Assembly: GCA_037953745.1 (NCBI GenBank)
Contig: JBAKBP010007163.1
Location: 1-64,000 of the forward strand
Length of the DNA stretch: 64,000 nt
DNA from: Lithodes maja
Lineage: Eukaryota; Arthropoda; Malacostraca; Decapoda; Lithodidae
Direction of reading: 5' to 3'
A program made the position numbers and the translations under genes. Below, piece by piece: positions 10,876 to 23,097 of the stretch (position 1 is the stretch's first letter; each line of letters opens with the position of its first letter). The notes under the pieces are model-generated. The model saw only the letters and a list, made by a program, of their open reading frames with translations, had not been told where the DNA came from and ran no database searches.

Positions 10876-13293
10876 ATGCCCGGGTTGTACAAGGTCCCTA
10901 GCTCAAAGCCGAGACCTGTCCCATCTCAATTGGCCGCATTCTGGGTTTCGTGGCCCTGCGGAGGTCTTTCTCCCTTTCGTTGCCAGGGGCACCTGGTAAC
11001 CGCAGTATCTTCTTCCATGCTTTACCCCCTTTTCTCTTGCTATGGTGACGACTTATGCTTTTTTCCCTGTTCTTCCCTGTTTATGGCTTCTGCTTTAGTG
11101 GTTCCGGTGAGTGAGCCCCTTGTGGCATGCAGCCTGCCACTTGGGGGTCTGTTGTCTGGCTGTCAGTCCGGTTCACCGCGGGAGCACGGTGAGTCGGGGA
11201 TGGTTTTGGGTGCTCTCGACCGGCCCGCTGAACTATCCCTCGGTCGTCGCTCGTCCCTCTCGTCCATTACCGTTCCGAATCCTTCTCCTACCCTTCCGTC
11301 TTCGTCACGTCTTTCTCCGCCCTCCACTACCCAGGATTTCATCTCCTCTCCTGTAGTTATTTCCGCGTCTTCCTCTTCTTCCTCTTCTCTCTCTAGTCTT
11401 GTCACCCTCGACCCTTTTCTGCCCTCCCTTCCCCGTTCTCTTTCCTCTTCTTCTCCAGTTTCGTCCTCTTCTCGTCCTCGCTCCTCGGTCCTCCCTATGT
11501 CCTCTCTCTTTGCACCTCCTTCCTTTACTAAGTTTTTCTCCATCCCTGCTTCTGCGCCTCTAGCCGGTGATGACCTCCTCTTCCACCTGCGTCTCCTTCA
11601 ACAGGTGGGAAAGGACGTCACCTTCCACTCCCGCCATGATGCCTCCCGTCTTGTTACCGTCCAAAACGAACTTCAGGCTACTGCTATGTCCTCTTTCGTC
11701 GATTGTTCTGGCACCCCCATCCCGGCTCAAAAAGATCAACGACTCAACTCCTGTACAGGGACTGTCCTGATCCCCGCTTCCATCCGTCTCGGGGGTCGTC
11801 CTTTCGCGGATTGCGCCGACCTCGTCAAGGACATCGTTGTCGCTCAAGACCACAAGGTGGTTAGTGTGGTGTGCTACACTATCCCTCCTCGCGACCTTCG
11901 CCGCCATCCCGCTAACATTGCCAAGATCTCTTTTGATGGACTTTCCCTTCCTGCCCATGTTATTGTCGGTGGTACTCGCCTCCCCGTGACTGCGTCTCTT
12001 CCCCGTCCACTCCAGTGTCGCAGCTGCTGGCGTTTCGGCCACCCGGCTAAGTTCTGCCGTACAGCCGCTGAGAGCCCACTCTGCCCGCGCTGTGCGCAGT
12101 CCGGACATGCCGTTGGCGAATGTCAGTCAACGTCCCAGTTCTGCCTTAATTGCCGCGGGTCTCATTCGGCCGACTCTAAGATTTGCCCCGTTCATCTGTT
12201 CGAGTCTGAGGTTGCTGTTCTCAAAGCGAGACACGGCCTTACGCTCACCGCAGCCCGCCAAGAGGCTCGTCGCTTGGGCTTCACCCCTCAGTCATTTTCC
12301 AAGACTCTGTCTCCTCCCTCCTCTTCTTTGCCTCCCACCACGCCCCCCCCTTTTTCTGGTTCCTCGGTTCCTTCCACCGCCTCCGCTCCCTCCGTCCCCC
12401 CGGTCGCACCAGTTTCGTCATCTGCCTCCCTTCCTTCTACCGGTGCTTCTCCTGGATTTTCTCCTTCCTCCTCTTCAGTCTCCTCCGTTCGTCCTTCCGT
12501 CTCTTCCTTTTCTGTCCCTTTGTCTAACACTTTCTCTGTTCTCAGTCCTTCTCCTACTTCTGCCCCTTCCTCTTGCTCTCTTCCTTGTTCCTCCTCTTCT
12601 AGTCTCCCTCCACGCTCTCACCGTTCCAAGCCTCCCCCCCGTTCTCCGTCATCTTCCTCTTCTAGTCGCCCCAAATCTCCTACTCGCTCTAAACTTCCCT
12701 TCTCCTCTACCAAACGGGCTCCTGTGCTCCGTTCTTCCTCGCCCGCTTCCTCTTTTAAACGTAAGGGTGGTCTCCGTGATGTGCGGTGCTCAAGTCCCTG
12801 CGAGAAGAAGAAGAAGTCGCCTCCTTCTCCTTCTGTTTCCCTTTCTCCTCTCTCCGTCCAGTCTCCTCCTCCTCCCGTCCCTGCATCCCTAGATTTCTCC
12901 TACGAAACCCTACCTCAGATTGACGAATTTATCCGTTCTTCCCACCCACCACCTTCTACTGTTCACGCCGAAGTTCATCCTACCCCCTCTTCTCTCCCCC
13001 CTACCCCTCTCCCGCCTTTCCCTCTCCCGCCTTCCCCTGCCCCGTCCTCTTCCTCCACTCCCCCTTCTGGCCTTCCTCCGGGCCCTCCTCCTCTTCCTCC
13101 TCCTGACCCTCCCCCTCTTCCTTCTCCTGCCCTTACCCCCTCCTTCTCTTCCCACCCGCCGTCCGTCCTTCCTCCCTCTTCCGGCCCTCCTCCTTCCTCT
13201 CCTCTTTCTCTGTTAGACCTCCCTATGCCCCCCGGTTTCCAGTCTTCCCCTTCAACGTCTTCTCCAATTCCTGCTCTTATTTCCCATCGTTAG
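10876..13293 (+). CDS. LINE-A ORF1 protein (gag-like, three CCHC zinc knuckles)
   Basis: The ORF is 805 residues from a true ATG. Residues about 120-210 are Ser/Pro-rich. Residues about 210-375 form a conserved core shared with the copies at 17245 and 25943. Three zinc knuckles follow from residue 381: two of the form CX2CX4HX4C (CRSCWRFGHPAKFC, CPRCAQSGHAVGEC) and a variant third. After the knuckles comes a long low-complexity Ser/Pro tail to the stop. In I-type LINEs this protein binds the element RNA and forms the retrotransposition particle. The ORF is uninterrupted, unlike its relatives here. It ends 121 bases before the ORF2 ATG. Confidence 0.88.
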   Translation: MPGLYKVPSSKPRPVPSQLAAFWVSWPCGGLSPFRCQGHLVTAVSSSMLYPLFSCYGDDLCFFPCSSLFMASALVVPVSEPLVACSLPLGGLLSGCQSGSPREHGESGMVLGALDRPAELSLGRRSSLSSITVPNPSPTLPSSSRLSPPSTTQDFISSPVVISASSSSSSSLSSLVTLDPFLPSLPRSLSSSSPVSSSSRPRSSVLPMSSLFAPPSFTKFFSIPASAPLAGDDLLFHLRLLQQVGKDVTFHSRHDASRLVTVQNELQATAMSSFVDCSGTPIPAQKDQRLNSCTGTVLIPASIRLGGRPFADCADLVKDIVVAQDHKVVSVVCYTIPPRDLRRHPANIAKISFDGLSLPAHVIVGGTRLPVTASLPRPLQCRSCWRFGHPAKFCRTAAESPLCPRCAQSGHAVGECQSTSQFCLNCRGSHSADSKICPVHLFESEVAVLKARHGLTLTAARQEARRLGFTPQSFSKTLSPPSSSLPPTTPPPFSGSSVPSTASAPSVPPVAPVSSSASLPSTGASPGFSPSSSSVSSVRPSVSSFSVPLSNTFSVLSPSPTSAPSSCSLPCSSSSSLPPRSHRSKPPPRSPSSSSSSRPKSPTRSKLPFSSTKRAPVLRSSSPASSFKRKGGLRDVRCSSPCEKKKKSPPSPSVSLSPLSVQSPPPPVPASLDFSYETLPQIDEFIRSSHPPPSTVHAEVHPTPSSLPPTPLPPFPLPPSPAPSSSSTPPSGLPPGPPPLPPPDPPPLPSPALTPSFSSHPPSVLPPSSGPPPSSPLSLLDLPMPPGFQSSPSTSSPIPALISHR

Positions 13294-13414
13294 CCTCTCT
13301 TGGCTATATTTTCCACCCACGGTGTTACCTGTATTTTGTAAATATGTTGTATATAGTGTTCGTCTTTTCTTCCCTCTTGTACGCGTCTTCTTTTTAATCT
13401 TTTTTGTCTTTATA

Positions 13415-16400
13415 ATGTCCATTTTACAATGGAACATTCGTAGTTTTGCAGCACATCGTGTTGATCTTCGTTACCTTATCTCTAGGTTTAGCCCACTTAT
13501 TATTAGTTTACAAGAATCGCGTTTATCTAATGCCCCCTCCCCAATTCCTTTTTACTCCTATATAAGTTCTCCCCATTCCCAGTATGCTACTTGCCTCCTC
13601 GTACATCTTGATGTCCCAGTGTCTCAGTTAACTATCCGTACCTCTCTTAAATGCACGCTTGCCAGAGTGTTCCTTTCCCGCTGGCTTACAGTAGTTTCCA
13701 TATACCTTTCCCCCTCGATCCCGCTCGATGTTCCAGAATTAAACAGGATCCTTTCTCTATTACCTCCACCTTTCCTCCTTTTAGGGGATTTTAATTGCAG
13801 GCATTCCCTGTGGGGTGACTCTACCGTTAATACACGGGGTCGTTCCCTTGAGGCTCTGATTCGTACACACGATTTATTTCTTTTAAACACTGGTTCCTCT
13901 ACGCATTTTGATAGCGGCACCCGTACCTTCTCATGTATTGACTTGTCTCTGTGTTCCCCTACACTATCCTTGGATTTTACTTGGAAGGTCTTTAATGATT
14001 ACTGTGCGACTGACCACTTCCCGATTGTCCTCTCCCCTACGTCTTACTCCCCAGTGCCACGCCCTCCCCGTTGGTGTTTCGATCGTGCCGACTGGACATC
14101 TTTCGCTGATCTCGCCGTTCCGTCTAATCCGACCCCTGCTTTCCCGGACCCTGATGCCATGCTTACCAGTTTCCTGATGTTTGTGCTCCATGCTGCCTAT
14201 ACTTGTATTCCACGCACTACTCGGAGTATGTCTTCTAAGTGTGTACCGTGGTGGACTGCTCAGTGCACTTCGGCTTTACGCAATAAAAGAGCCAAGTGGA
14301 AGAGTTTCCGTCGGAAAAAAGGCTCTCCATATGAGCGGGATGCGTATACTCTTTTCAAACAGGCTAATGCCGTCTTCCGTCGTACAATCCGCTCTGCTAA
14401 AAAATCTAGCTGGATGTCGTATGCCTCTACTATCAACGCAGATACACCTGTTCCGCAAGTCTGGGCTCGCGTCAGGAAGATTGCAGGGAAACATGCGCCT
14501 ACGCCGGCCCCTGTCCTCCATACCAACACTGGCATTGTGGGCGATCCGTCTCTGGTGGCCAATATGTTGGGACAACATTTCAGTGATGTTAGCACTGGCT
14601 CCCATCTCCCGCCCTCCTTCCAGATGCATAAACGCCGTTCTGAACTTAGGCGACTTGACTTCGTCTTATCATCTGATCAGTTTTTCAATGCCCCCTTCTC
14701 CCGGGCTGAGCTTGAGTCTAGCCTGGGAGCCTGTAAGGATACATGTGAAGGCCCTGACGGTGTCCATTACTTGATGCTGAAGCACTTATCTCCACCTGCG
14801 CTTGGCTTTCTCTTGTCCATCTACAACCGTCTGTGGTCCACAGGCTTTTTTCCGGCTGGGTGGAGACATGCCATCCTTCTCCCATTCCTTAAGCCGGGTA
14901 AGTCGGGCCATGCACCAGCAGATTACCGTCCCATTGCCCTGGTCAGTTGTGTCGGCAAATTATTAGAACGCATGGTTCACTCCCGCTTAATGTGGCTCCT
15001 GGAATCAAGAAGCATCCTGTCACCTTTTCAATATGGCTTTCGCAAGGGCCGTAGTACTTTGGACCCATTATTGAGATTGGCGACTTCTATCCGCGATGCC
15101 TTTTCGGACACTAAGTCGGTTTTAGCTGTATTCTTCGATCTTGAAAAAGCGTATGATACTGCCTGGAAATACAACATCCTTCGTACCCTTTTACGTTCTG
15201 GTGTGTCTGGCAACATGGCGGTATTCTTGCAGAACTTTCTCCGTGATCGTACTTTCCGAGTCAAGCTTCAGAATACATTCTCACGAACATACCCCCAACA
15301 CGACGGTGTCCCACAGGGTTGTGTTCTTAGTACCATCCTTTTTATCCTAGCTATTAATGGTATTATTTCTTCCCTCCCTCTTGGTGTCCGTGCTTCTTTG
15401 TATGTGGACGACTTCGCTATTTACGCTGTGGGTTTGGATATCGCTGCCCTACAACATCTCATGCAGCGGGCCATTGATGCAGCTGCGCAGTGGGCTACGG
15501 CCCATGGTTTTCGGTTTTCGCCCTCGAAATCTTGTGCCGTCGTCTTCACAAAACGCCATACAGTCCCGCATCCTGTTCTTACGTTGTATAACTCTGCCTT
15601 ACAGGTCCTCAGCTCCATTCTTGGGTCTCATTTTCGATACTCGGTTGACATGGTACCCGCACATTACTTCGTTACTGACCTCCACCACCCGACGGCTTCA
15701 ACTCTTACAAACCCTTAGCCACTTGTCTTGGGGTGCGGACCGGACGACTCTTCTGCGCCTCCATACAACGCTTATTCTCTCCAAGATCGATTATGGCTGC
15801 CAGGTATATGCCTCCGCTGCGCGTACAAACCTTAAGCGCCTAGACTCCCTTCACCATCACGGTCTGCGCTTGTCGCTAGGGGCTTTTCGCTCTACTCCGG
15901 TTATTAGCCTTTATGCTGAGTCGGGTGTCCCACCGCTATCATCCAGGCGGGATAAACTGACCCTTCGATGTCATCTTCGCCTTCTGCAACACAGTTCGGC
16001 TGGTTTTCCTCCCACGGCTTGCGGCTTAGCCCCATCAGTGTCTGCTACTTCGTTCCCCGGTCGGGTCTCTGCTTTACTGGCCTCCTTCTCTTTTCCCATT
16101 CCATCGGTGCTACCCCTCCGACAGTCGGAGTTCCCCCCATGGCTACTCCCTCGCCCTACCGTTTGTACAGCTGCCCTCCCTCCCTCTAAGGCCTCTTCAA
16201 CCCCACAGTTGCTTTATGCTCAGTTTACGGAACATCTGCTACGCCACTCTTCAGCCGTTCCAGTGTACACTGATGGTTCCAAGACCTCCGCCGGTACAGG
16301 GTTTGCGGTTGTGTTCCCGGACCGGACCTTCCAACGTCACATCCAATCATGTGCTAGTGTCTTTACGGCCGAGTTATTTGCTATTTTATTTGCCCTACGT

Positions 16401-17096
16401 ACTATTTTTTGTTCACACCTGCATACCTTTGTAATTTTTAGTGACTCCCTTAGTGCTCTTCAGAGTATTCAGTCTCTTCCCGCTGTTAACCCCTTAGTGC
16501 TGGAGATTCAAGAATGGTTGTTCCGCATCGCTACTAAATTGAAGTCCCTGTCTTTCTGTTGGGTCCCGAGTCATGTTGGTGTGCCTGGCAATGAGCGGGT
16601 TGATTTTTTCGCCCGCTCTGCTATTACCTCTCACCGACTCGTGCCACGACGTATTCCTGCATCTGATTACTTCCCTCGTGTTACTCAATTACTACGTCAG
16701 CGCTGGCAGGACGAATGGACCTCCATGAGGGTGTCTGATGTCAAACTGCGTTCTGTCAAACCTTCCGTCCTCCCTTGGAAGTCTTCCTCTCATCGCAATC
16801 GTCGATGGGAGACCGCTCTAGCCCGTCTTCGGCTCGGCCACACCAGGCTCACGCATGGTCATTTGATGTCCTGTGATGTCCCCACGCTCTGTCCTTGCTG
16901 CCATATTCCAGTGTCTGTCCAGCATCTCCTGATCGACTGTCCGCGTTTCTCCAATGCCCGACGGCAGGCATTCCCCTTCATATCCTCCCTTAATCGCCCC
17001 CTTGTCTTAGCCGATTTGCTCGGAGAGTCCCCCACTTTTTCCCTCCCACATCTTATGCGGTTTCTCCTCCATACCCGTCTCCTTCAGCTTCTTTAA
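13415..17096 (+). pseudogene. LINE-A ORF2 (endonuclease/RT/RNase H) with one frameshift
   Basis: ORF2 starts at the ATG of MSILQWN. The endonuclease shows the QWN strand, LQES, GDFN and TDH motifs. The RT shows QGC and the catalytic YVDD near 15401. The RNase H shows TDGSK (about 16270), AELFA, SDSLSAL and WVPSHVGVPGNERVD. A C-terminal CCHC-like finger (CPCC...HLLIDC) closes the protein. The first frame runs to about 15602 and homology continues in another frame to 17096. Compared with the LINE-B-type copy, about five bases are missing at 15597-15603, just after the RT palm. Apart from this lesion the protein appears complete, so the copy may have died recently or the lesion may be a sequencing error. 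Confidence 0.85.
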
Positions 17097-17244
17097 TTAG
17101 TGTTTCCTAGTCTTCTTCTCCTCTACTCCGTCGTGCGCCCTGCCCCACAACACCTCCGATGTTTGTTTTTTTTTCCACAAAGTTTCTTTTGGTGCCACAT
17201 AGTCTTTTTAGGCTTGGTGCGAATCCCTATTTTAATAATAATAA

Positions 17245-19000
17245 TTCTCCTTCAGTTGCTTCTTCTGCTCGCCCTCTTTCTTCTATTCTTCCTCTCTCCG
17301 ATCTCTTTGCCCCTGCCGATTTTGTTAAATTCTTTTCTATCCCCGCCTCAGCCCCTCTTGCCGGAGATGACCTTCTGTTCCACCTCAGTCTACTTCAGAA
17401 GGTGGGCAAGGATGTCACTTTCCACTCTCGTCATGATCATTCCCGACTAGTTACAGTGCAGAATGAGAGACAGGCTGCTGCTATGGCGGCCTTTGCAGAC
17501 CCCAACGGTACTCCCATCCCTGCTTTAGAGACCAAAGAATGAACTCGTGCTCAGGTACTGTCCTGATCCCTTCTTATATCCAACTCGGTGATCGGGACTT
17601 CAAAAATTGCGCCGACCTTATTGGGAAGGCCGTTGTTGCTCAAGACCATGTTGTAATTAATATTGTCTGTTACACCATCCAACCTCGCCACAATCGCCGC
17701 TACCCCTCTAATATCGCTAAAATAACGTTCGATGGTAATATTCTCCCTTCTCACGTTATTGTCGGTGGTACTCGCATCGACGTCTTAGAATCCCTTCCCC
17801 GCCCTCAGCAGTGCAAGGGTTGCTGGCGTTTTGGCCATCCCGTGAAATACTGTCGCTCTCTCAACCCCGACTACCCTACATGCCCGTACTGTGCGCTACC
17901 TGGCCATATTGCTGATGAATGCCCGTCTACGACCCCCTGCTGCCTCAACTGTAAAGACTCCCATCCTGCCTATTCCCATGATTGCCCCGTTTACAAATTT
18001 GAATCTGAAGTTACAATTCTTAAAGCAAAACAAGGCCTTACTCGCTCTACTGCCCGTAAGGAAGCTCTTCGCCTGGGCTTCTCACCTCGTCCGATTTCTG
18101 CACTTCTCTCTCACCCTCCCGTCTCTTCTTCCACTCCCTCCGTTCCGCTTCCCTTGTCCTCGTCCTCCTCTTCCTCTGTTCCGCTCTGTGTCCCTTCTTC
18201 CCTTACTTCTACGCCTTCGGTTTCTTCTGTCTCCACTACTCCTATTACTGTCTCTTCGCCTTCTATCCCTTTGTCTAACTCTTTCTCTGTGCTTGACTCT
18301 TCTACTCCTACTTCCGTTTCCACTCCTTCCACTTCCTCTACTCGCCCTCGCCCCTCTTCTGGTTTGGCTCAACGCCCCACCCGCCAGCGGTCCCATCTCA
18401 AGCCTTCCTCTAGTTCTTCTCCTCCTCCCTAGTCTCGTGGTTCCATTTCCTTCCGATCTCCTGTCTCTACCAAATGGATTTCCAAAATTCCTTCCCGTTC
18501 TCCCTCTCCCCACTCCTCTTCTAAACGCAGGGACTTCCACCGTAATGTCCGGAGTCCGAGTCCCGGTGAGAAGAAGAAAAAGAGGTTGCCTCCTTCCTCC
18601 TCCTCTCCATCTCTTTCTTCTTCTTCCTGCCTTCGCCCTCACTCTGACTTAAACATGTCCTTTGAGTCCATTCCCAAGATTCGAGACTTTCTCGATTCTT
18701 CTCGTCCCCCGCCTCTTACCGTTCCTGCTGACATTCATCCCGTCCCCTCTACACTATCCCCTTACCCCTCAACCACCTCCTCCTTCCCCTGTTCCCCCCT
18801 CTTCCATCTCATCCCCTTCCCAACCTTCTTCTCTTCCTTCTGTCTCTCTTTCGTCCTCTGCCCTTCCCTCCTCTCACTTTGGCCCTCCTATTTCTTCTCC
18901 TTCGCTGTCAAGCCTCCCTATGCCCCCCCGGTTTTCGGTCCTCCCCTCTGCCTCCTTCTCTTCTGTCTCCCCGTTAACCCATCCACCTCTTCATTGTTGT
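17245..19000 (+). pseudogene. LINE-B ORF1 remnant
   Basis: Homology to LINE-A ORF1 starts with the FFSIPAS region and continues through three zinc knuckles (CKGCWRFGHPVKYC, CPYCALPGHIADEC and a third). One base appears lost near 17530, shifting the frame. The second segment 17539-18432 ends at a TAG, and the same frame then continues as homologous Ser/Pro-rich sequence (SPGEKKKK motif) to about 18760, where another shift occurs. The last homologous motif is LPMPPRF near 18915. The lesions show that this copy no longer encodes ORF1. Confidence 0.8.
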
Positions 19001-19200
19001 ACACAAGTGTGTATTTTTCCCTTTATCATTATTTGTATTTATCTGTCAACCCGTTCGCCCATCCGCCTCTTCATTGTTGTGCATAAGTGTGTATTCTTCC
19101 CTTTCTTTTTTTTGGTGGCTTTTGCCTCCTTTTAATTCTCCACGTTATCCTCATTCACCTTTTCTTAGTTGTACATAAGTGTGTGTTTTAACTTTACTGT
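18971..19200 (+). repeat. Short repeats in LINE-B ORF1-ORF2 linker
   Basis: A block containing catccacctcttcattgttg and a following aagtgtgtatt motif occurs at 18971 and again 80 bp later at 19051. A partial third copy is near 19157. The same linker, with fewer copies, is present upstream of ORF2 in the element at 25440. Confidence 0.75.
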
Positions 19201-19362
19201 TATTTGTGTATATTTCTTTCCTTCTATGCGTGTCCTTCCTCTTTTTCTGTGCATTTTTATTTTCGGTGGCTTTTGCCTCCTTTTATGGTTTTCTTTTGAA
19301 TGTTTTCGTAGTTTTTTCGTCCTTTAGTCTACTCTTAGTTTCTTTTTTCTTTTTGTTTTATT

Positions 19363-22300
19363 ATGTCCATTTTGCAGTGGAATCTTCGTAGTCTTAATGC
19401 TCAAAGGATTGACTTAAGTTTTCTTCTTTCTCTTCACTCCCCTAAGGTTGTTTGTCTTCAAGAGACAAGTCTTTTCTCTCCTCCTGTTCCCTTTCCTCAT
19501 TACTCTTTTTATAGTTCTCCCCACTCTCTCCATGATACTTGTCTTCTTATTCATCGTTCTGTCCCTTTTGAAGAGCTGTCCTTTTCTACTCATTTCCCTT
19601 GCACCTTTGCTAAAGTCTATCTTGGCCGCTGGTTAACAGTGGTTTCTGTGTATTTGTCGCTTTCTCTTCCCATCGATTTTACCGAATTCTCAGATTTTAT
19701 CTAAGTTGCCCACTCCATTCTTAGCCCTTGGTGATTTTAATGGTCGGCACACCTTGTGGGGTGACAATGTTATTTCACCCCGGGGTCGTCGGCTTGAACC
19801 TTTTCTCTCGGACCGTAATCTTTTTATCCTTAATTATGGTGCTCCTACTCATTTTGATGCTCGGACTCGTAAGTTTTCCTGTATCGATCTTTCCCTGTGT
19901 TCCCCTTCAGTTTCACTTGATTTTCATTGGTCAGTTCTCGAGAATTCTCACAATTCCGACCATTCTCCTTTCTCTGACTACCTACTCTCCTACTCCTAAC
20001 TCCCAACTCCCCTCGTTGGTGCTTCCAGCGGGCGGACTGGTCTTCTTTCGCTTCCCTTACTGTTCCTTCTTTGCTTCCTCCTCCTTTCTCATCGGTCCAT
20101 GTCATGCTCTCGTTTTTTCTGGATCTGGTTTTCGGTGCTGTTTTGACGTCCATTCCCCGGACGTCTCGCCCTTTCTCGTCTAAATGCATCACTTGGTGGT
20201 CTCCTGAGTGTTCCTGGGCCATCCGGGTTAAACGGGCGGCTTGGAAAAGTTTTCGCCGTAAGCGTCTCACCCCTGCTTCTCCAGTCATTTTTTCTCTTTC
20301 GCCGTGCATCTGCTCTTTTCCGTCGTACTACCAAAGCCGCTAAACGCCGGAGTTGGGAGTCCTATGTTTCTTCTATTACGTCTTGCACTCCTGTCGCTTC
20401 GGTTTGGAAACTTATTCGTATGATCTCTGGTAAACATCTAACCTTCCATGCTCCAGTCCTCCGCATTGATGGTGTTTCTGTGGCAGACTCCGAAACAATT
20501 GCTAATCGATTGGGCTCGTACTTTAGCTCAGTTAGCAGTGGTTCTCACCTCTCTGCTGAGTTTCACTCGCTTAGTCGTTGCGGAAAGTACTCCAATTACT
20601 TTTAGTCTTTCCTCTGACGAATCCTATAATGCTCCTTTTTCCTCAACTGAGTTACGCACCGCTCTCCGTGCCTGTAAGAACACTTCTGAGGGTCCTGATG
20701 GTGTCCATTATCTCATGCTCAAACATCTTTCCTCGCAAGCTCTGGTCTTGTTAGCTCTCTATAGCAAGATTTGGTCTTCTGGTGTTTTCCCTCCCTCTTG
20801 GAGTACTGCCCTGACCATACCTTTTCTTAAACCTGGCAAGTCTTGGTTCTCCCCACAGGACTATCGCCCAATTGTCCTTACCAGATGCCTGTGTAAACTC
20901 TTTGAACGTATGATTAACGCTAGTCTCGTGTGGATTCTTGAGTCACGCCATTTGTTGTCTTCTTCCCAGTTCGGGTTCAGACGTGCTCGTAGTACGCTTG
21001 ACCCCCTCCTTCGCTTGGATTCTTATATCAGGACGGCTTTTGCTCGTCGTCAAACTGTCATTGCTGTTTTTTTCGATCTCGAAAAGGCCTATGATTCTAC
21101 TTGGAAGTACCACATTTTGCGTCAGCTCCGTTCTTGTGGCATTTACGGTAATCTAGGAGTCTTTATTCAGAATTTTCTTTCTTCTCGGTCCTTTCGTGTC
21201 AGTCGCTTCCCACTTATCTCGTCTTTACCCTCAGTTGGAAGGTGTTCCTCAGGGTTGTGTCCTGAGTACCATCCTTTTTCTCATTGCTATCAACAGTATA
21301 GTGTCTTCTCTTCCTGTCGGGGTTCGGTCTTCCTTGTATGTCGACGACTTTGCGATTTACGCAGCCGACTCGGATATTGCCGCTTAACATCTTCTTATCC
21401 AATCCGCTATTCTGGCTGTTTCTTCATGGGCAACCCGCCACGGGTTCCGTTTTTCCACCTCCAAATCCTGCGCGATGACCTTTACTCGTTGCCATTCTAT
21501 TCCTCATCCTCCTCTTACTCTTTATGGTACTGCCCTCCCTTATCGTTCCTCTACTACTTTTTTGGGTCTTACTTTTGATTCTCGTCTTAATTGGTCTGCT
21601 CATGTTTCTTCTCTCAAGGTTGCTGCCTTACTCCGCCTCCGCCTTCTTCAGTCCTTGTCCCACCTCACTTCGGGTGCTGATCGAGCGCTTCTTCTTCGGC
21701 TTCATACGGTTCTTATCCTCTAAGTTGGATTATGGCTGTCAAGTTTACTCTTCAGCCTCTGATTCTGTTCATCACTTTGGTCTTCGTCTTGCCCTTGGTG
21801 CTTTTCGTTCCTCTCCTGTTGAAAGCCTATGCTGAGTCTGGTTTCCCTTCTCTTTATCACCGTCGGGCTCTCCTGTCCCTTCGTTCTTACGCTCGCCTTC
21901 AACAATTCCCATCTTCACATCTTTCCCTTCCCCCTTCGGTCGTTGCTACTTTTTCGTCTCACCCCCGTCTTGGTTCTCCATTTTCTGTCCGTATGCTCTC
22001 GCTGCTCGCATCGTGCTCTTTCCCGGTTTCTAACGTCCTCCCTTTCCGCTTTTGCTCTTTTCCCCCCTGGCTTTTCCCTCGTCCTTCGGTTTGCCCTTCC
22101 ATCCTCCCTTGTTCCAAGTCCTCTACTTCTCCCCTCGTTCTTCGGTCTCGTTTCTTAGATCACATCTCTCTTCACGCTACAACCACTCCTGTGTTTACTG
22201 ATGGCTCCAAGACGTCGGTAGGCGTGGGGTTTGCCGTCCTTTTTCCCACTTGCTCGTATCAATATTCTTTACCTCCCGTTGCCAGTATTTTACTGCTGAA

Positions 22301-23015
22301 CTTTATGCTATTTGTATTGCCCTCCGTTTTATGCATTCCTTCCCCTCCTCGTCCTTTACTTTGTTCTCTGATTCTCTGTGCTCTACTTATCTTACAGTCC
22401 TCCCCTGCTCTACACCCTTTAGTTCTTTCCATTCAGGAATGGCTTTTCCGCCTTTCCGTCCGCAAAAAGCTTGTACATTTTTGCTGGGTTCCCAGTCACG
22501 TTGGCGTTTGCGGTAATGAGCGGGTTGATTGCCTTGCTCGTTCTGCTGCCGTGCGGGGTACCCGCTCCTCACTTGCTGTCCCGGCCTCTGATTTCTTCCC
22601 TGCCTTGTCCAGGTTTCTTTGGTCGAGGTGGCAGACTCAGTGGTCCACTATCTCCGTTAATAAACTTAGTTCTGTCAAACTGTCAGTTTCTGGGTGGTCT
22701 GATCCCTCCCACCGTAATCGCCGATGGGAGATGGCTTTGGCCCGTCTCCGCATTGGCCACACCAGACTTGCCAATTCGTTTTTAATGTCCCGTTCTCCTC
22801 CGACTCTTTGCTCGCGCTGTACTGTTCAGCTTTCTGTCTCCCATCTTTTCCTCGATTGCCCCTTATTTTCCGTTGCCCGCACGCGTTTTTTCCCTTTTCT
22901 GGCTTTCCTCCGCCGGCCCCCATGTCTTGCTGATTTTCTTTCTGAATCTCCCTCGTTTTCTATCTCCCGTATTATGTCCTTCCTTCATCATGTTAGAGTT
23001 CTCGATGATATTTAG
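19363..23015 (+). pseudogene. LINE-B ORF2 pseudogene (endonuclease/RT/RNase H)
   Basis: The ATG of MSILQWN is at 19363. Homologous segments appear in changing frames: 19363-19704, 19706-19999, about 20071-20290, 20420-20570, 20570-21200, 21196-21387 (contains YVDD), 21475-21723 and 21732-23015. A stop replaces a sense codon at 21385, and the RNase H region has an additional out-of-frame stretch near 22290-22400. Despite this, nucleotide similarity to 28680-32364 is very high. These breaks arose after the two copies diverged, because most are absent in the other copy. Confidence 0.85.
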
Positions 23016-23097
23016 TTAACTTCCTTCCCGTCTTTAATCATTTCGTGCCATATGGCCTTTGTCGCCTGGTGCGTTGACTTCATTAATGTAATGTAAT

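Larger units (their letters stand above)
10373..17244 (+). mobile_element. LINE-A: near full-length I-like non-LTR retrotransposon
   Basis: The element has a 5'UTR of about 500 bp, ORF1 with three zinc knuckles (10876-13293) and an ORF2 encoding APE-type endonuclease, reverse transcriptase and RNase H (13415-17096). The 3' end is TAA repeated four times at 17233-17244. The 5' boundary is the point where this copy and the copy at 25440 stop matching their flanks, so both probably start at the true 5' end. Domain order, RNase H and the TAA tail fit the I/Nimb group. Exact clade assignment would need a tree. Confidence 0.85.

Noticed and set aside
11163..13155. Several antisense ORFs rich in Glu, Arg and Gly opposite LINE-A ORF1
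   Set aside because: They are the complement of Ser/Pro-rich low-complexity coding sequence and recur only because the sense ORF recurs (for example at 25440).
17891..18652. Leu/Pro/Ser-rich ORFs overlapping LINE-B ORF1 in other frames
   Set aside because: They arise from the pyrimidine-rich composition. Homology to LINE-A ORF1, with its zinc knuckles, is in a different frame.
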